DNA of 64,000 nucleotides, taken from NCBI GenBank assembly GCA_034231615.1, contig CM067316.1:65067853-65131852 (forward strand). Reading direction: 5' to 3'. This DNA is from Meghimatium bilineatum (Eukaryota > Mollusca > Gastropoda > Stylommatophora > Philomycidae). Positions 21,136 through 31,634 of this stretch are shown here, piece after piece. The stretch's first letter is position 1. Each line of letters starts with the position of its first letter. The position numbers and the translations under genes are program-made. Under the pieces are notes generated by a model. That model was not told where the DNA came from. It did no database searches and was given only the letters and a program-made list of their open reading frames with translations.

Positions 21136-22060
21136 TATATGTTATCTGGTACTGGTGCTTTGTTTGATCGAGCTTATGTTATCTGGTACTGGTGCTTTGT
21201 TTGATCGAGCTTATGTTATCTGGTACTGGTGCTTTGTTTGATCGAGCTTATGTTATCAGATCCTGGTGCTTTGCTTGATCGAGCTTATGTTATCAGATCC
21301 TGGTGCTTTGTTTGATCGAGCTTATGTTATCAGATCCTGGTGCTTTGTTTGATCGAGCTTATGTTATCTGGTCCTGGTGCTTTGTTTGATCGAGCTTATG
21401 TTATCTGGTAGTGGTGCTTTGTTTGATCGAGCTTATGTTATCTGGTCCTGGTGCTTTGTTTGATCGAGCTTATGTTATCTGGTCCTGATGCTTTGTTTGA
21501 TCGAGCTTATGCTATCTGGTCCTGATGCTTTGTTTGATCGAGCTTATGCTATCTGGCCTTGATGCTTTGTTTGATCGAGCTTATGTTATTTGGTAGTGGT
21601 GCTTTGTTTGATCGAGCTTATGTTATCTGGTCCTGGTGCTCTCTTTTATCGAGCTTATGCTATCTGGTCCTGATGCTTTGTTTGATCGAGCTTATGCTAT
21701 CTGGTCCTGATGCTTTGTTTGATCGAGCTTATGCTATCTGGCCTTGATGCTTTGTTTGATCGAGCTTATGTTATTTGGTAGTGGTGCTTTGTTTGATCGA
21801 GCTTATGTTATCTGGTCCTGGTGCTCTCTTTTATCGAGCTTATGCTATCTGGTCCTGATGCTTTGTTTGATCGAGCTTATGTTATCTGGTCCTGGTGCTT
21901 TGTTTGATCGAGCTTATGTTATCTGGTCCTGGTGCTTTGTTTGATCGAGCTTATGTTATCTGGTCCTGGTGCTTTGTTTAATCGATCTTATGTTATCTGG
22001 TAGTGGTGCTTTGTTTGATCGAGCTTATGTTATCTGGTCCTGGTGCTTTGTTTGATCGAG
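21136..22060. repeat. 37-bp minisatellite, about 25 copies, encoding an RT motif
   Basis: Unit of 37 bp; the reverse complement of each copy contains the codons for SNKAPGPDNI, the RT fingers motif expected at this point of the surrounding element. Variants (GGTCCTGATG, GGTAGTGGTG, CTCTCTTTTATCG) form blocks. One block of about 185 bp (five units) is duplicated: the group at 21,559-21,660 recurs at 21,744-21,845. Confidence 0.96.
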
Positions 22061-22435
22061 CTGTTTTTATGGAATTTTCTATTTCTGCTAGCGTTATGTT
22101 TGGCTCAAATTATTTCATTACATTGTTTATTATGTTGTTGTCCCCTCCATCGTTTATATTTAGTAATTCTCTAAAATATTGTTTCCACCTTTCCATGATT
22201 CTTTTCAGAACGTTGATTGTCTTTGCATTTTCATCATTTATTAATTCGGTTTTTTTTTCTATGTTTTCTTCCCGTGTTTCTCGTGTTCTTAATTTGTGTG
22301 TACAATTTATTTGATGGTTGCATGTACTCTGTATTGAATGATTCGCTATAAACTTGCCAAGCTGTGCTTTTGGGATCTTTTACGATTTTCTTTGACATTT
22401 ATTTAGCTGATCTGTACCCGATATAGAATCGGGAG

Positions 22436-22698
22436 CCGCGTTAGCGCAGTGGTTAGCGCACTGGCTTCGCATATGAGTGGTCCTGGGTTCATTCCCCAGC
22501 TGAGGCGGAAATGTTTTCAGATCGCAACGGCTCCCAGGTCGACCCAGCCTTAAATGGGTACCGGATTAATCCGGGAAGTAAAGACTGCGAGGGAGAGGAG
22601 ATGGCTACCGCCCTCATTTGCAGAGCCTGTGAAATGTGAGATCGCTAACATCTCACACCCCTACGGCATTAATAAATGCTATGGGTTACTTTGTTTTT
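22436..22698 (+). mobile_element. tRNA-derived SINE with target-site duplications
   Basis: Head with RNA polymerase III promoter boxes: A-box TTAGCGCAGTGG at 22,441-22,452 and B-box GGTTCATTCC at 22,486-22,495. A body of about 170 bp follows, with CGACCCAGCCTTAAATGGGT and GGATTAATCCGG, then a short T-rich 3' end (TTACTTTGTTTTT). The 10-bp direct repeat ACCCGATATA flanks it (22,426-22,435 and 22,699-22,708). It lies in opposite orientation inside the linker of the RTE-like element. Length and layout are typical of animal tRNA-SINEs; I do not assign a family. Confidence 0.92.
22484..22496 (+). promoter_or_regulatory. RNA polymerase III B-box of the SINE
   Basis: GGTTCATTCC against consensus GGTTCGANTCC; spaced about 34 bp from the A-box, as in tRNA genes. 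Confidence 0.8.
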
Positions 22699-23339
22699 AC
22701 CCGATATAATCTTCTTTCGCTTTGCTTGCAGCCCTACTACTGAATTTTGTGTTTATCTCTTTTTGCGCCTTTGACGTCCTCGTTCCATGGTGTTACCTTG
22801 GGTTTTCTACCTTTGTTTCATCTATCCACGAGTTTCTCCCGCTATTTGAATTATGGTTTTCTTGATATTTCCAATTTTTCTTCCATCGACTTGGTAGCCA
22901 TTGGCATCTTCTCAAATTCTTCTAAGAATCGTTGTTCATATTGTTCTCATATGTAGCTCTCAGATAAGTTCTTGAGTTTAACTTGCATGTTGGTTGTCAT
23001 CTAGTTGGTAGCTTTCCTTGTTATTCTTCTTTCTATTCATTTTAACTGATGCTATTACTTCTATGTGCTTTGTGTCTGCACACATACTTGGTATTGCTCT
23101 TATAATAAGTTTATTCTTTCTTTTTGCCAGTATGAAATCTATTTGACTTGTTCAATTAAAGTCGTTCCATTTGTACTACACATATGTTTGGGATTCTCTG
23201 TGTTTAAAGAAGGTGTTTGTTACAAATAAGTTAGACTGTTAGAAACATGCAACCAATATAATGTCCATTGTCGTTTTTCTTGTTCGACCTATCGCCAAAT
23301 GGGCTTAGATATTCTTCTATTCAGTCTCTGTCCTTTCTT

Positions 23340-23425
23340 AAGTGGGCACTGAAGTCTCCAATGAAATATTAATTCTCTTCTATTGGTGAGCATTGAAGTC
23401 TCCCATGAAATATTTTCTTCACTTG
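23340..23425. repeat. Two-copy duplication inside the endonuclease region
   Basis: GCACTGAAGTCTCCAATGAA and GCATTGAAGTCTCCCATGAA start two copies of a segment of about 45 bp. On the minus strand it is the part encoding the FxGDFxAHL endonuclease motif. Confidence 0.7.
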
Positions 23426-23739
23426 AGATTCTTCACTAATTTGCAAGACGTTTTTCCGGACTAAATCCTGCTACCGCCCGGGAGTTTGAGAACTAGTGGA
23501 GAAAAAGATGAAAAAGATGGCACGAAGTAAAACCGCTGTGAAGTTAAGGAGAATTATATATTTAACCTCTATTGGTAATAAGTAATAAGTAATAAGTGGT
23601 ACTGTAGGAAAACCGGAGTAGCCGACAAGGTACTTAACGCAGAGCACAAGGGAGTGAGCTACCGTTCACAATCAATCATGCTAACGGATACAAAAATCAA
23701 TAATCTACAACAATAAGAAACAAAATAGATGAACTTCGA

Positions 23740-24290
23740 ATAAGTGATAACAGATTGACATTCAACGCATTAAAATGGGTATCAGATGGCAAAAGAAAAA
23801 GAGGAAGACCAAGAGAGACTCTTTGCAGAACAACCATCACAGAGGGTATGACTATGTGTCTCAACAACCATCACAGAGGGTATGACTATGTGTCTCAACA
23901 ACCATCACAGAGGGTATGACTATGTGTCTCAACAACCATCACAGAGGGTATGACTATGTGTCTCAACAACCATCACAGAGGGTATGACTATGTGTCTCAA
24001 CAACCATCACAGAGGGTATGACTATGTGTCTCAACAACCATCACAGAGGGTATGACTATGTGTCTCAACATGCAAGAATTTACACACAGTAACATCATAT
24101 CACTGGAACTGGAGAGAACTAGTTTCTGCTCTGTACACGGTATTCGGAGTTGAAGAAATAAAGATCCATATATATAAAACAGAACGTAATCAACGTTTCA
24201 ACCATATATTCTTTCTCACGAGGAATACAAACACAGGGAGAACAGACGATAAATATAACACTAAAATCACAGACCAGACTGCAAACATTT
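23740..24290 (+). mobile_element. Retrotransposon fragment, C-terminal end with an internal array
   Basis: Plus strand: RLTFNALKWVSDGKRKRGRP, then RETLCRTTITEGM, the 34-bp array, and then WRELVSALYTVFGVEE. This matches the ALxWxPEGKRKRGRPxxTWRRTxExE...W..LVxALC C-terminus of animal RT elements. The catalytic RT is absent. Confidence 0.75.
23829..24066. repeat. 34-bp minisatellite inside a retrotransposon frame
   Basis: Seven nearly perfect 34-bp copies; the first overlaps the codons of RTTITEGMTMCLN in the host fragment. Confidence 0.95.
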
Positions 24291-24529
24291 AACAACAGAG
24301 AAATCAAATGTAACAATGACGTACGTACAGAAATAACTCACGTACCAACGGCACAAATTAAAAACCTGGGGTAATTACAACGAAATTAAACGAAATAAAA
24401 TAACTATGACAAAACAAATGGAATGACAAAATAAATGGAATGACAAACACAAGAACCCCCCCCTCCCCATGTTCTCATTCATTAATATAGATCGGGGTTG
24501 ATGTGTGAGGAGAGAATTCTGTCTTCTAT

Positions 24530-24811
24530 ATTTGTTCGTCTCCGTTAGTCTGTCAACCGTTCGTGTCCGTTAGTCTGTCAACCGTTCGTCTCCGTTAGTC
24601 TGTCAACCGTTCGTGTCCGTTAGTCTGTCAACCGTTTGTGTCCGTTAGTCTGTCAACCGTTCGTCTCCGTTAGTCTGTCAACCGTTCGTGTCCGTTAGTC
24701 TGTCAACCGTTCGTCTCCGTTAGTCTGTCAACCGTTCGTATCCTTTAGTCTGTCAACCGTTCGTGTCCGTTAGTCTGTCAACCGTTCGTGTCCGTTAGTC
24801 TGTCAACCGTA
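24530..24811. repeat. 25-bp minisatellite
   Basis: About eleven copies of a 25-bp unit containing CCGTTAGTCTGTCAACCGTT; CGTGTCC and CGTCTCC variants alternate in part of the array, giving a 50-bp sub-period. Confidence 0.95.
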
Positions 24812-25084
24812 AAACTAACCGCGTTCTGCGTAGGAACTTTTATTGTTGTGAAGTTACTGAGAATATCTGTTTCACTCCGTTGTCATCGTCTTTTATTCCG
24901 TGAGTATTCCATCTTTCTTTACATAATCCTCTGTCATCTAGATCCCTTTCTCTTTCATTCACTCTACCATTTCATTTTCTTGTGCCTCTCATATCATCTG
25001 CCTCGTTGAACATTTCATCAATCACATTCTTTCAATCATTGGACTTTAGAGCATCAAGCTACTTACCTTCTCTCATTCTTTCAA

Positions 25085-26030
25085 TGATTTTAGTTACGTT
25101 CATTCTACTTACGTTCTTGCGTTCATTCTAATTACGTTCTTACGTTCATTCTACTTACGTTCTTACGTTCATTCTACTTACGTTCTTACGTTCATTCTAC
25201 TCACGTTCATTCTACTTACGTTCATTCTACTTACGTTCTTACGTTCATTCTACTTACGTTCTTACGTTCATTCTACTTACGTTCTTACGTTCATTCTACT
25301 TACGTTCATTCTACTTACGTTCTTACGTTCATTCTTCTTACGTTCATTCTACTTACGTTCTTACGTTCATTCTAATTACGTTCTTACGTTCATTCTACTT
25401 ACGTTCTTACGTTCATTCTAATTACGTTCTTACGTTCATTCTACTTACGTTCTTACGTTCATTCTACTTACGTTCATTCTACTTACGTTCTTACGTTCAT
25501 TCTACTTACGTTCATTCTACTTACGTTCATTCTACTTACGTTCTTACGTTCATTCTACTTACGTCCTTACGTTCATTCTACTTACGTTCATTCTACTTAC
25601 GTTCATTCTACTTACGTTCTTACGTTCATTCTAATTACGTTCTTACGTTCATTCTACTTACGTTCTTACGTTCATTCTACTTACGTTCATTCTACTTACG
25701 TTCATTCTACTTACGTTCATTCTACTTACGTTCATTCTACTTACGTTCATTCTACTTACGTTCATTCTAATTATGTTCATTCTAATTACGTTCTTACGTT
25801 CATTCTAATTACGTTCTTAAGTTCATTCTAATTACGTTCTTACCTTCATTCTAATTACGTTCTTACGTTCATTCTAAATACGTTCTTACGTTCATTCTAA
25901 TTACGTTCTTATGTTCATTCTACTTACGTTCATTCTAATTACGTTCTTACGTTCATTCTAATTACGTTCTTACGTTCATTCTACTTACGTTCATTCTACT
26001 TACTTTCGTTCTCTTATGGTTCTACTTACG
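25085..26030. repeat. Compound 15/23-bp minisatellite
   Basis: Two unit lengths, CTTACGTTCATTCTA (15 bp) and the same with an extra CTTACGTT in front (23 bp), are mixed irregularly over about 945 bp; AATTACG replaces ACTTACG in many copies toward the right. Confidence 0.96.
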
Positions 26031-26277
26031 TTACAACAGCAAGATACTTACGTTACAACAGCAAGCTACTTACGTTACAACAGCAAGCTACTTACTTTAC
26101 AACAGCAAGCTACTTACGTTACAACAACAAGCTACTTACGTTTCAACAGCAAGCTACTTACGTTACAACAGCAAGCTACTTACTTTACAACAGCAAGCTA
26201 CTTACGTTACAACAACAAGCTACTTACGTTTCAACAGCAAGCTACTTGCGTTACAACAGCAAGCTACTTACGTTCTC
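26022..26277. repeat. 22-bp minisatellite continuing the previous array
   Basis: About eleven to twelve copies of a 22-bp unit, CTTACGTTACAACAGCAAGC plus two bases. It shares the CTTACGTT core with the array to its left and starts where that one stops. A four-unit block repeats once. Confidence 0.95.
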
Positions 26278-26600
26278 TCCTATCATATTATCTGCTAACA
26301 TTATCTATCATAGATGATATAATAACATTATCTATCATAGATGATATATATTAAAGTTATCTGTTATGGAATACATAAGAACGTTATATGTCACTGATTA
26401 TATATGAGCTGTATTTAAATCAATATTAGCTAATAGTACAACTGTATTATTAGTTGTATATTATTAGTTGTATATTAGTAGTTGTATATTAGTAGTTGCA
26501 GCTGTGGCCGGGATGACATAGAAATATGTGAATTTTATTATACATGCCTTCAATTTTGGAATCAATTTTTAAATAACGGAATTGTTTAGTCAGCCTTGAC
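26278..26600. other. AT-rich stretch with small duplications
   Basis: ATTATCTATCATAGATGATA is present twice at 26,298-26,350 and is itself palindromic; TTATTAGTTGTATA recurs at 26,440-26,495. No gene. Confidence 0.6.
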
Positions 26601-26604
26601 AGAA

Positions 26605-27105
26605 CACGACTTCAGCTGTAACTATTACATATGTACAGAAGTAACAATACGTCAGGTGTAACTATTACATATGTACAGAAGTAACAATACGTCAGGTGTA
26701 ACTATTACATATGTACAGAAGTAACAATACGTCAGATGTAACTATTACATATGTACAGAAGTAACAATACGTCAGGTGTAACTATTACATATGTACAGAA
26801 GTAACAATAGGTCAGATGTAACTATTACATATGTACAGAAGTAACAATAGGTCAGATGTAACTATTACATATGTACAGAAGTAACAATAGGTCAGGTGTA
26901 ACTATTACATATGTACAGAAGTAACAATAGGTCAGGTGTAACTATTACATATGTACAGAAGTAACAATAGGTCAGGTGTAACTATTACATATGTACAGAA
27001 GTAACAATACGTCAGGTGTAACTATTACATATGTACAGAAGTAACAATACGTCAGGTGTAACTATTACATATGTACAGAAGTAACAATACGTCAGGTGTA
27101 ACTAT
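26605..27105. repeat. 40-bp minisatellite
   Basis: About twelve and a half copies at 40-bp spacing, core ACTATTACATATGTACAGAA; TACGTCAG and TAGGTCAG variants are clustered. Confidence 0.96.
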
Positions 27106-27239
27106 TAGATTCGTACAATTGATGTTGTAGATGAAGGACGAAGAACGTGGTACATATTTAACATGTTATTGAAAGAGCTGTAATTAATATCAAAGTGTAT
27201 CATATGGGGGGGGTGGGGGTGGGCGGGTCTGTATAATTA

Positions 27240-28225
27240 ATTAATCAATTAAGTGTCACGCCTAGTGTCGTAAGCGATCATGTTTCTCCACAACTCTCTG
27301 TCTCTTGCGTTGTTAATAAGTTCAGTTGGTGACTTCTTTTTGTACCACAGTGATAACCTATCCGGAAATTTCTCTCTTTGTTTTCCTCTGTCTCTTGTCC
27401 TCTTGTTTTTTTCCCGTTGGTTACTAAACGTTCAAGTTTGACTTTTCTCACCACATGCCCTTTAAATTCTTGATTGTCTGCTTCTAATTTCTCCTATAAT
27501 GTGTCGATTTATTCCAGCATCTCTGAGAACTTCTACATTAGTTTCTTGGCTGTGCATTGCATTTCCGTCATTCTTCTTAAAAACCACATCTCAATTGTAT
27601 CCAGCTTGTCCTGGGTACTTTACTGTCCATGCTTCGCTTCCATAAAGAAGGATTGGCACAATATAACATCCTAGCACTTCAACTCGTGTATACGGTGATA
27701 TTTCTCCATCACATATAACGTTTCTCAATTTTTGAAATGTTGATTTGGCCTGTGCTATCCTGTTCTTGATCTCATTAGAACACCTGCCATCAGATGTTCA
27801 ATTTCGAAACTGGTCATTACTTGTGTTTTCGTCTTGTTTAGACTGAGGACTTTGTTTTCACTTTCTTGTACTACCATGTCTAACAGAGCTTGAAGTTCTA
27901 GTTGATTTCCTTCAATCAGAACTGTATCGTCAGCATATCTTAGATTATTCAGATTGTAAACTCCAACTACTATTCCTGACTTGCTTTCTATGTTTCTTAT
28001 AATATCCTCTGTATACAGCGAGAAAAGATCTGGTGACATTACACATCCTTGTCTGACTCCCATCTGTATCTTCTGAAATTCTCCTACATTACTGTCAACC
28101 CTCATCGCAGCTGTTTGTTTCCAATACATATTTCTTATTATCTTTAGATCTTTGCCATGAACATTGAGTTGTTCTAGCATGTTTATCATTTATGAGTGTT
28201 TCACCTTGTCAGATCTGTGTAAGTA
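27240..28225 (-). mobile_element. EN-RT retrotransposon: RT palm to C-terminus with apparent 3' end
   Basis: Minus strand: DKVKHS*MINMLEQLNVHGK, MYWKQTAAMRV, the palm motif GVRQGCVMSPDLFSLYTEDI and catalytic LRYADDTVLI are intact. Then NKTKTQVM, RIAQAKSTFQKLRNVI, YIVPILLYGSEAWTV and, after shifts, GKQREKFPDRLSLW and RDRELWRNMIA ending RRDT* near 27,259. The 3' flank on the minus strand is TTGATTAATTAATTA, a short simple tail as expected for this kind of element. It is truncated at its 5' side near 28,225 inside the FIDYxKAFDKVKH motif. Frameshifts and a stop make it inactive, but the catalytic RT core is among the best kept in the window. Confidence 0.87.
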
Positions 28226-28296
28226 AGCTTCATTCATAAATGAAATGTTTCATACACATTATAAAATCAATATGTTACATAATATCCGTTCATAGC

Positions 28297-28806
28297 TCAG
28301 ACTTGATGCATCTCTCTTGTGTGTTCATAATATGCTAAACAATCTCAGACTTGATGCATCTCTCTTGTGTGTTCATAATATACTAAACAATCTCAGACTT
28401 GATGCATCTCTCTTGTGTGTTCATAATATGCTAAACAATCTCAGACTTGATGCATCTCTCTTGTGTGTACAGAGCTCACTAAACAATCTCAGACTTGATG
28501 CATCTCTCTTGTGTGTACAGAGCTCACTAAACAATCTCAGACTTGATGCATCTCTCATGTGTGTACAGAGCTCACTAAACAATCTCAGACTTGATGCATC
28601 TCTCATGTGTGTACAGAGCTCACTAAACAATCTCAGACTTGATGCATCTCTCTTGTATATTCAGAGCTCACTAAACAATCTCAGACTTGATGCATCTCTC
28701 TTGTGTGTACAGAGCTCACTAAACAATCTCAGACTTGATGCATCTCTCTTGTGTATACGGAGCTCACTAAACAATCTCAGACTTGATGCATCTCTCTTGT
28801 GTGTTC
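28297..28806. repeat. 48-bp minisatellite
   Basis: About eleven copies at 48-bp spacing, core CAATCTCAGACTTGATGCAT. The left copies carry TTCATAATATGCTA and the others ACAGAGCTCACTA, so two subtypes are separated along the array. Sixteen codons per unit keep frames open. Confidence 0.96.
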
Positions 28807-28809
28807 ACT

Positions 28810-29160
28810 GAATAGCTTGTGCTTATGTACCTGAAACGCGGTAGTTTTACTACTTTATTTGGATATAAGAAGATGCGTACCGTGCTTGAACTAATAATGT
28901 GTTTGTTACTGTGCATCACCAAGTCCTCAGTTTTACTAGCTACACCACAAATAATAATTAGATATTTGAACTTACGTTCCAAACCACTTTCAACACACGC
29001 TAGAGCGTTACATGCTGTACCAAGGCGTTGTTCTCTTTCCTGTATTTATATTCAGTATTGCGAGAAAGTGTTGCATAACTTTGTTTCATTTTGAACTTTA
29101 GACCCTGTTTACTAAATTGATTTAAATCTGCGTGTTCTTAAAATCCTTCATAATCTCGTT
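28810..29160. other. Unique sequence, nothing recognised
   Basis: Frames of 70-90 codons are open on both strands but show no domain and no splice framing that I trust. Confidence 0.4.
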
Positions 29161-29163
29161 CCT

Positions 29164-29298
29164 TTGTTGACTATATGTTTGACGTTTGAATTGTTGACTA
29201 TATGTTTGACGTTTGAATTGTTGACTATATGTTTGACGTTTGAATTGTTGACTATATGTTTGACGTTTGAATTGTTGACTATATGTTTGACGTTTGAA
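29164..29298. repeat. 27-bp minisatellite
   Basis: Five perfect copies, core TTGACTATATGTTTGACGTT. Confidence 0.96.
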
Positions 29299-29368
29299 CA
29301 GAAACTGTTGAAGTGTTGTTGTAACTTAATATCAGTTTTACGTTTACCGCCAAACATGACCTTTATCC

Positions 29369-29474
29369 ATCTTTCTATAAATCTATCTATAAATCTATCT
29401 ATAAATCTTTCTATAAATCTTTCTATAAATCTATCTATAAATCTATCTATAAATCTATCTATAAATCTATCTAA
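29369..29474. repeat. 12-bp repeat
   Basis: About nine copies of CTATCTATAAAT, some with CTTTCTATAAAT. Confidence 0.95.
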
Positions 29475-29706
29475 TAAACCCGTAACCCGACAGAGTGATC
29501 TTATCCTCTACATTTCGTAACAGCAACACTCTGCGCTGCAGCATACCCATACACACATTGCGCACTGTACTTTACTCACAACAACAACATCATCATCAGT
29601 TGTGTCATCAGCAATAACAACATCCTCAACAAGAACATGAACAACAGCCGCACCGACAACATGAACAATAACAACAACATTAACAAGAACATAAACACAA
29701 ATCACA

Positions 29707-29965
29707 ACAACAAAAACCTTGAGACAAAACTACAACAGACTGGAATGTTTCCGATGTTCACATCATCCTCATCACACATCCAACAATTGATATCTGTCTG
29801 ATCATATTTCTGAACATCAATCCTCGCGTGATATACTTCCATTAGTGTTGTGAAAGCTTCAATAATTCCTGGGTGATCGAAGACACCAGGCGCCCGCATA
29901 TGCTTGATATTAGTTTGATGGAAGTGCAGAGTAGAGGAAAGCGTATTAGACGGGATGAGGAGAGC
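29707..29965 (-). CDS. Unrecognised coding-like frame
   Basis: About 84 codons between stops on the minus strand: LHFHQTNIKHMRAPGVFDHP, then GIIEAFTTLMEVYHARI and NCWMCDEDDVNIGNIPVCCS. The composition is protein-like and the CxxC and CC pairs could bind metal. No start or splice context is convincing and I do not recognise the family; an exon remnant or transposon relic are both possible. Confidence 0.22.
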
Positions 29966-30798
29966 TAACTAGGTACGGATCAACTTAGGATTCAGGGAGA
30001 CATGGGCTGTTTCAGACAATGTCATCCGATCAGAGAGAAATTGAAGCTAATGGAAAGAGAGAACTGTCATGGTTTTGTGGAATATTTTCACGATAATGTG
30101 AAAGAAAATCATCAGTAATGTGAAAGATGATGAAAAGTAATGCTAGAGATAATTATTCTTAATATGTGAAATAGTGATTATTGATATGTGAAATAGTGAT
30201 TATTGATATGTGAAATAGTGATTATGAATATGGAAGTTAGAAATCATTAATCTAGATGATAGTAATGATTAATGTGGAATACATGGCGTTATCTGGACAT
30301 TCTGGACACAATATTTTCACCAGTTATTGCATGTTAATATTCATTTGAGCACTTCATGTGTATGTATAAATGACATGATTTTTATGACATATTTGTACAT
30401 ATGAAGTGAATTTTAAGACATTATGTTGACATGCATTTTAGCACATTATACGTACATATGAAGTGAATTTCAGGACACCTTTAAAAAAAGGACATAAAAA
30501 AATTGGAGTGTTAAGCCGAACAGGTACAAAAGCTCCCATAAATAAGTTATGAGAGAAATGCAGCGTGCATGGGAAAGAGAGATAGGGGGATATGGGGATA
30601 GACAGATCGAGATGGGGAGATATATAATATATTCACACATATAACAATAGAGCGGTAGACTTGAGAGGTGTTATTTCTGTATTCCTGTGACAGTTCGGTG
30701 AAGTTTATATGTATTACTGACATACACACTCTGACACTTGTTTTCAAACGCTTCCTCACTCTGTGGCACTGTCCTAATGTGACACATATTCCTTGTGG
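29966..30798. other. Gene-free stretch
   Basis: Short direct repeats of GTGAAATAGTGATTATTGATAT at 30,166-30,225 (about three copies, one base pair-length 21) and loosely repeated ACATTATG / TACATATGAAGTGAATTT words at 30,390-30,475. No gene seen. Confidence 0.5.
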
Positions 30799-31612
30799 AA
30801 TAATGAAGTTAATGAAGACGTGAAAACTAAGAAGAAACAGTACAAGACCTGGCTGAGTACACGAACAGTACAAGACATGGCTGAGTACACGAACAGTACA
30901 AGACATGGCTGAGTACACGAACAGTACAAGACATGGCTGCGTACACAAACAGTACAAGACCTGGCTGAGTACACAAACAGTACAAGACCTGGCTGAGTAA
31001 ACGAACAGTACAAGACATGGCTGAGTACACGAACAGTACAAGACATCGCTGAGTACACGAACAGTACACGACATGGCTGAGTACACAAACAGTACACGAC
31101 CTGGCTGAGTACACAAACAGTACACGACCTGGCTGAGTACACAAACAGTACAAGACATGACTGAGTACACGAACAGTACAAGACATGGCTAAGTACACAA
31201 ACAGTACAAGACCTGGCTGAGTACACAAACAGTACAAGACCTGGCTGAGTACACAAACAGTACAAGACCTGGCTGAGTACACAAACAGTACACGACCTGG
31301 CTGAGTACACAAACAGTACAAGACATGGCTGAGTACACGAACAGTACAAGACATGGCTAAGTACACAAACAGTACAAGACCTGGCTGAGTACACAAACAG
31401 TACAAGACCTGGCTGAGTACACAAACAGTACAAGACCTGGCTGAGTACACAAACAGTACAAGACCTGGCTGAGTACATAAACAGTACAAGACATGGCTGA
31501 GTACACAAACAGTACAAGACATGGCTGAGTACACAAACCGTACAAGACATGGCTGAGTACATAAACATAAGACGACTATATTATGTACAGATTAGCAAGA
31601 CGATATGCTGTA
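30799..31612 (+). mobile_element. EN-RT linker fragment split by a 28-bp array
   Basis: Left flank 30,803-30,850 encodes NNEVNEDVKTKKKQYKTWLS; right flank 31,567-31,612 encodes DDYIMYRLARRYAVRI-like residues. Together with one array unit they form the same linker (between endonuclease and RT) that is present uninterrupted at 45,131-45,265. Only about 100 bp of retroelement remain, truncated on both sides; the remaining 730 bp are tandem expansion. Confidence 0.85.
30838..31566. repeat. 28-bp minisatellite, about 26 copies, inside a retrotransposon frame
   Basis: Unit of 28 bp, core CAGTACAAGACATGGCTGAG then TACACGAA; ACCTGG/ACATGG and CACGAA/CACAAA variants occur in blocks. One unit corresponds to the KQYKTWLST coding stretch. 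Because 28 is not a multiple of three, each copy shifts frame. Confidence 0.97.
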
Positions 31613-31634
31613 AGGATAATATTCTATTTATGTA

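Larger units (their letters stand above)
20630..23480 (-). mobile_element. RTE-like non-LTR retrotransposon: AP-endonuclease plus N-terminal RT, with SINE and arrays inside
   Basis: Minus-strand order. Endonuclease, about 23,480-22,950: YFIGDFSAHLRKDRD, IEEYLSPFGDRSNKKNDNGH, then words matching SQIDF.LxxKKK and the DH.xV end with frameshifts. Linker, about 22,950-22,060: KRIMERWKQYFRELLNI and NITLAEIENSIKTA. RT fingers: NKAPGPDNI, here expanded as a 37-bp array. RT palm: CTQYI...ISLLSHTGKTF, ILERRLQAFIEPELN, and LYITFVD with QLWETLIQYRVPQHI. The YADD region and everything beyond are missing at the left end. APE endonuclease plus RT without RNase H is typical of RTE-like elements. A tRNA-SINE is inserted in the linker. 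It is the most complete retrotransposon of the window and clearly dead (many stops and shifts). Confidence 0.87.

Noticed and set aside
22436-22510. Functional tRNA gene
   Set aside because: The A and B boxes fit, but a proper anticodon arm and acceptor stem cannot be drawn and the sequence continues into a SINE body with target-site duplications.
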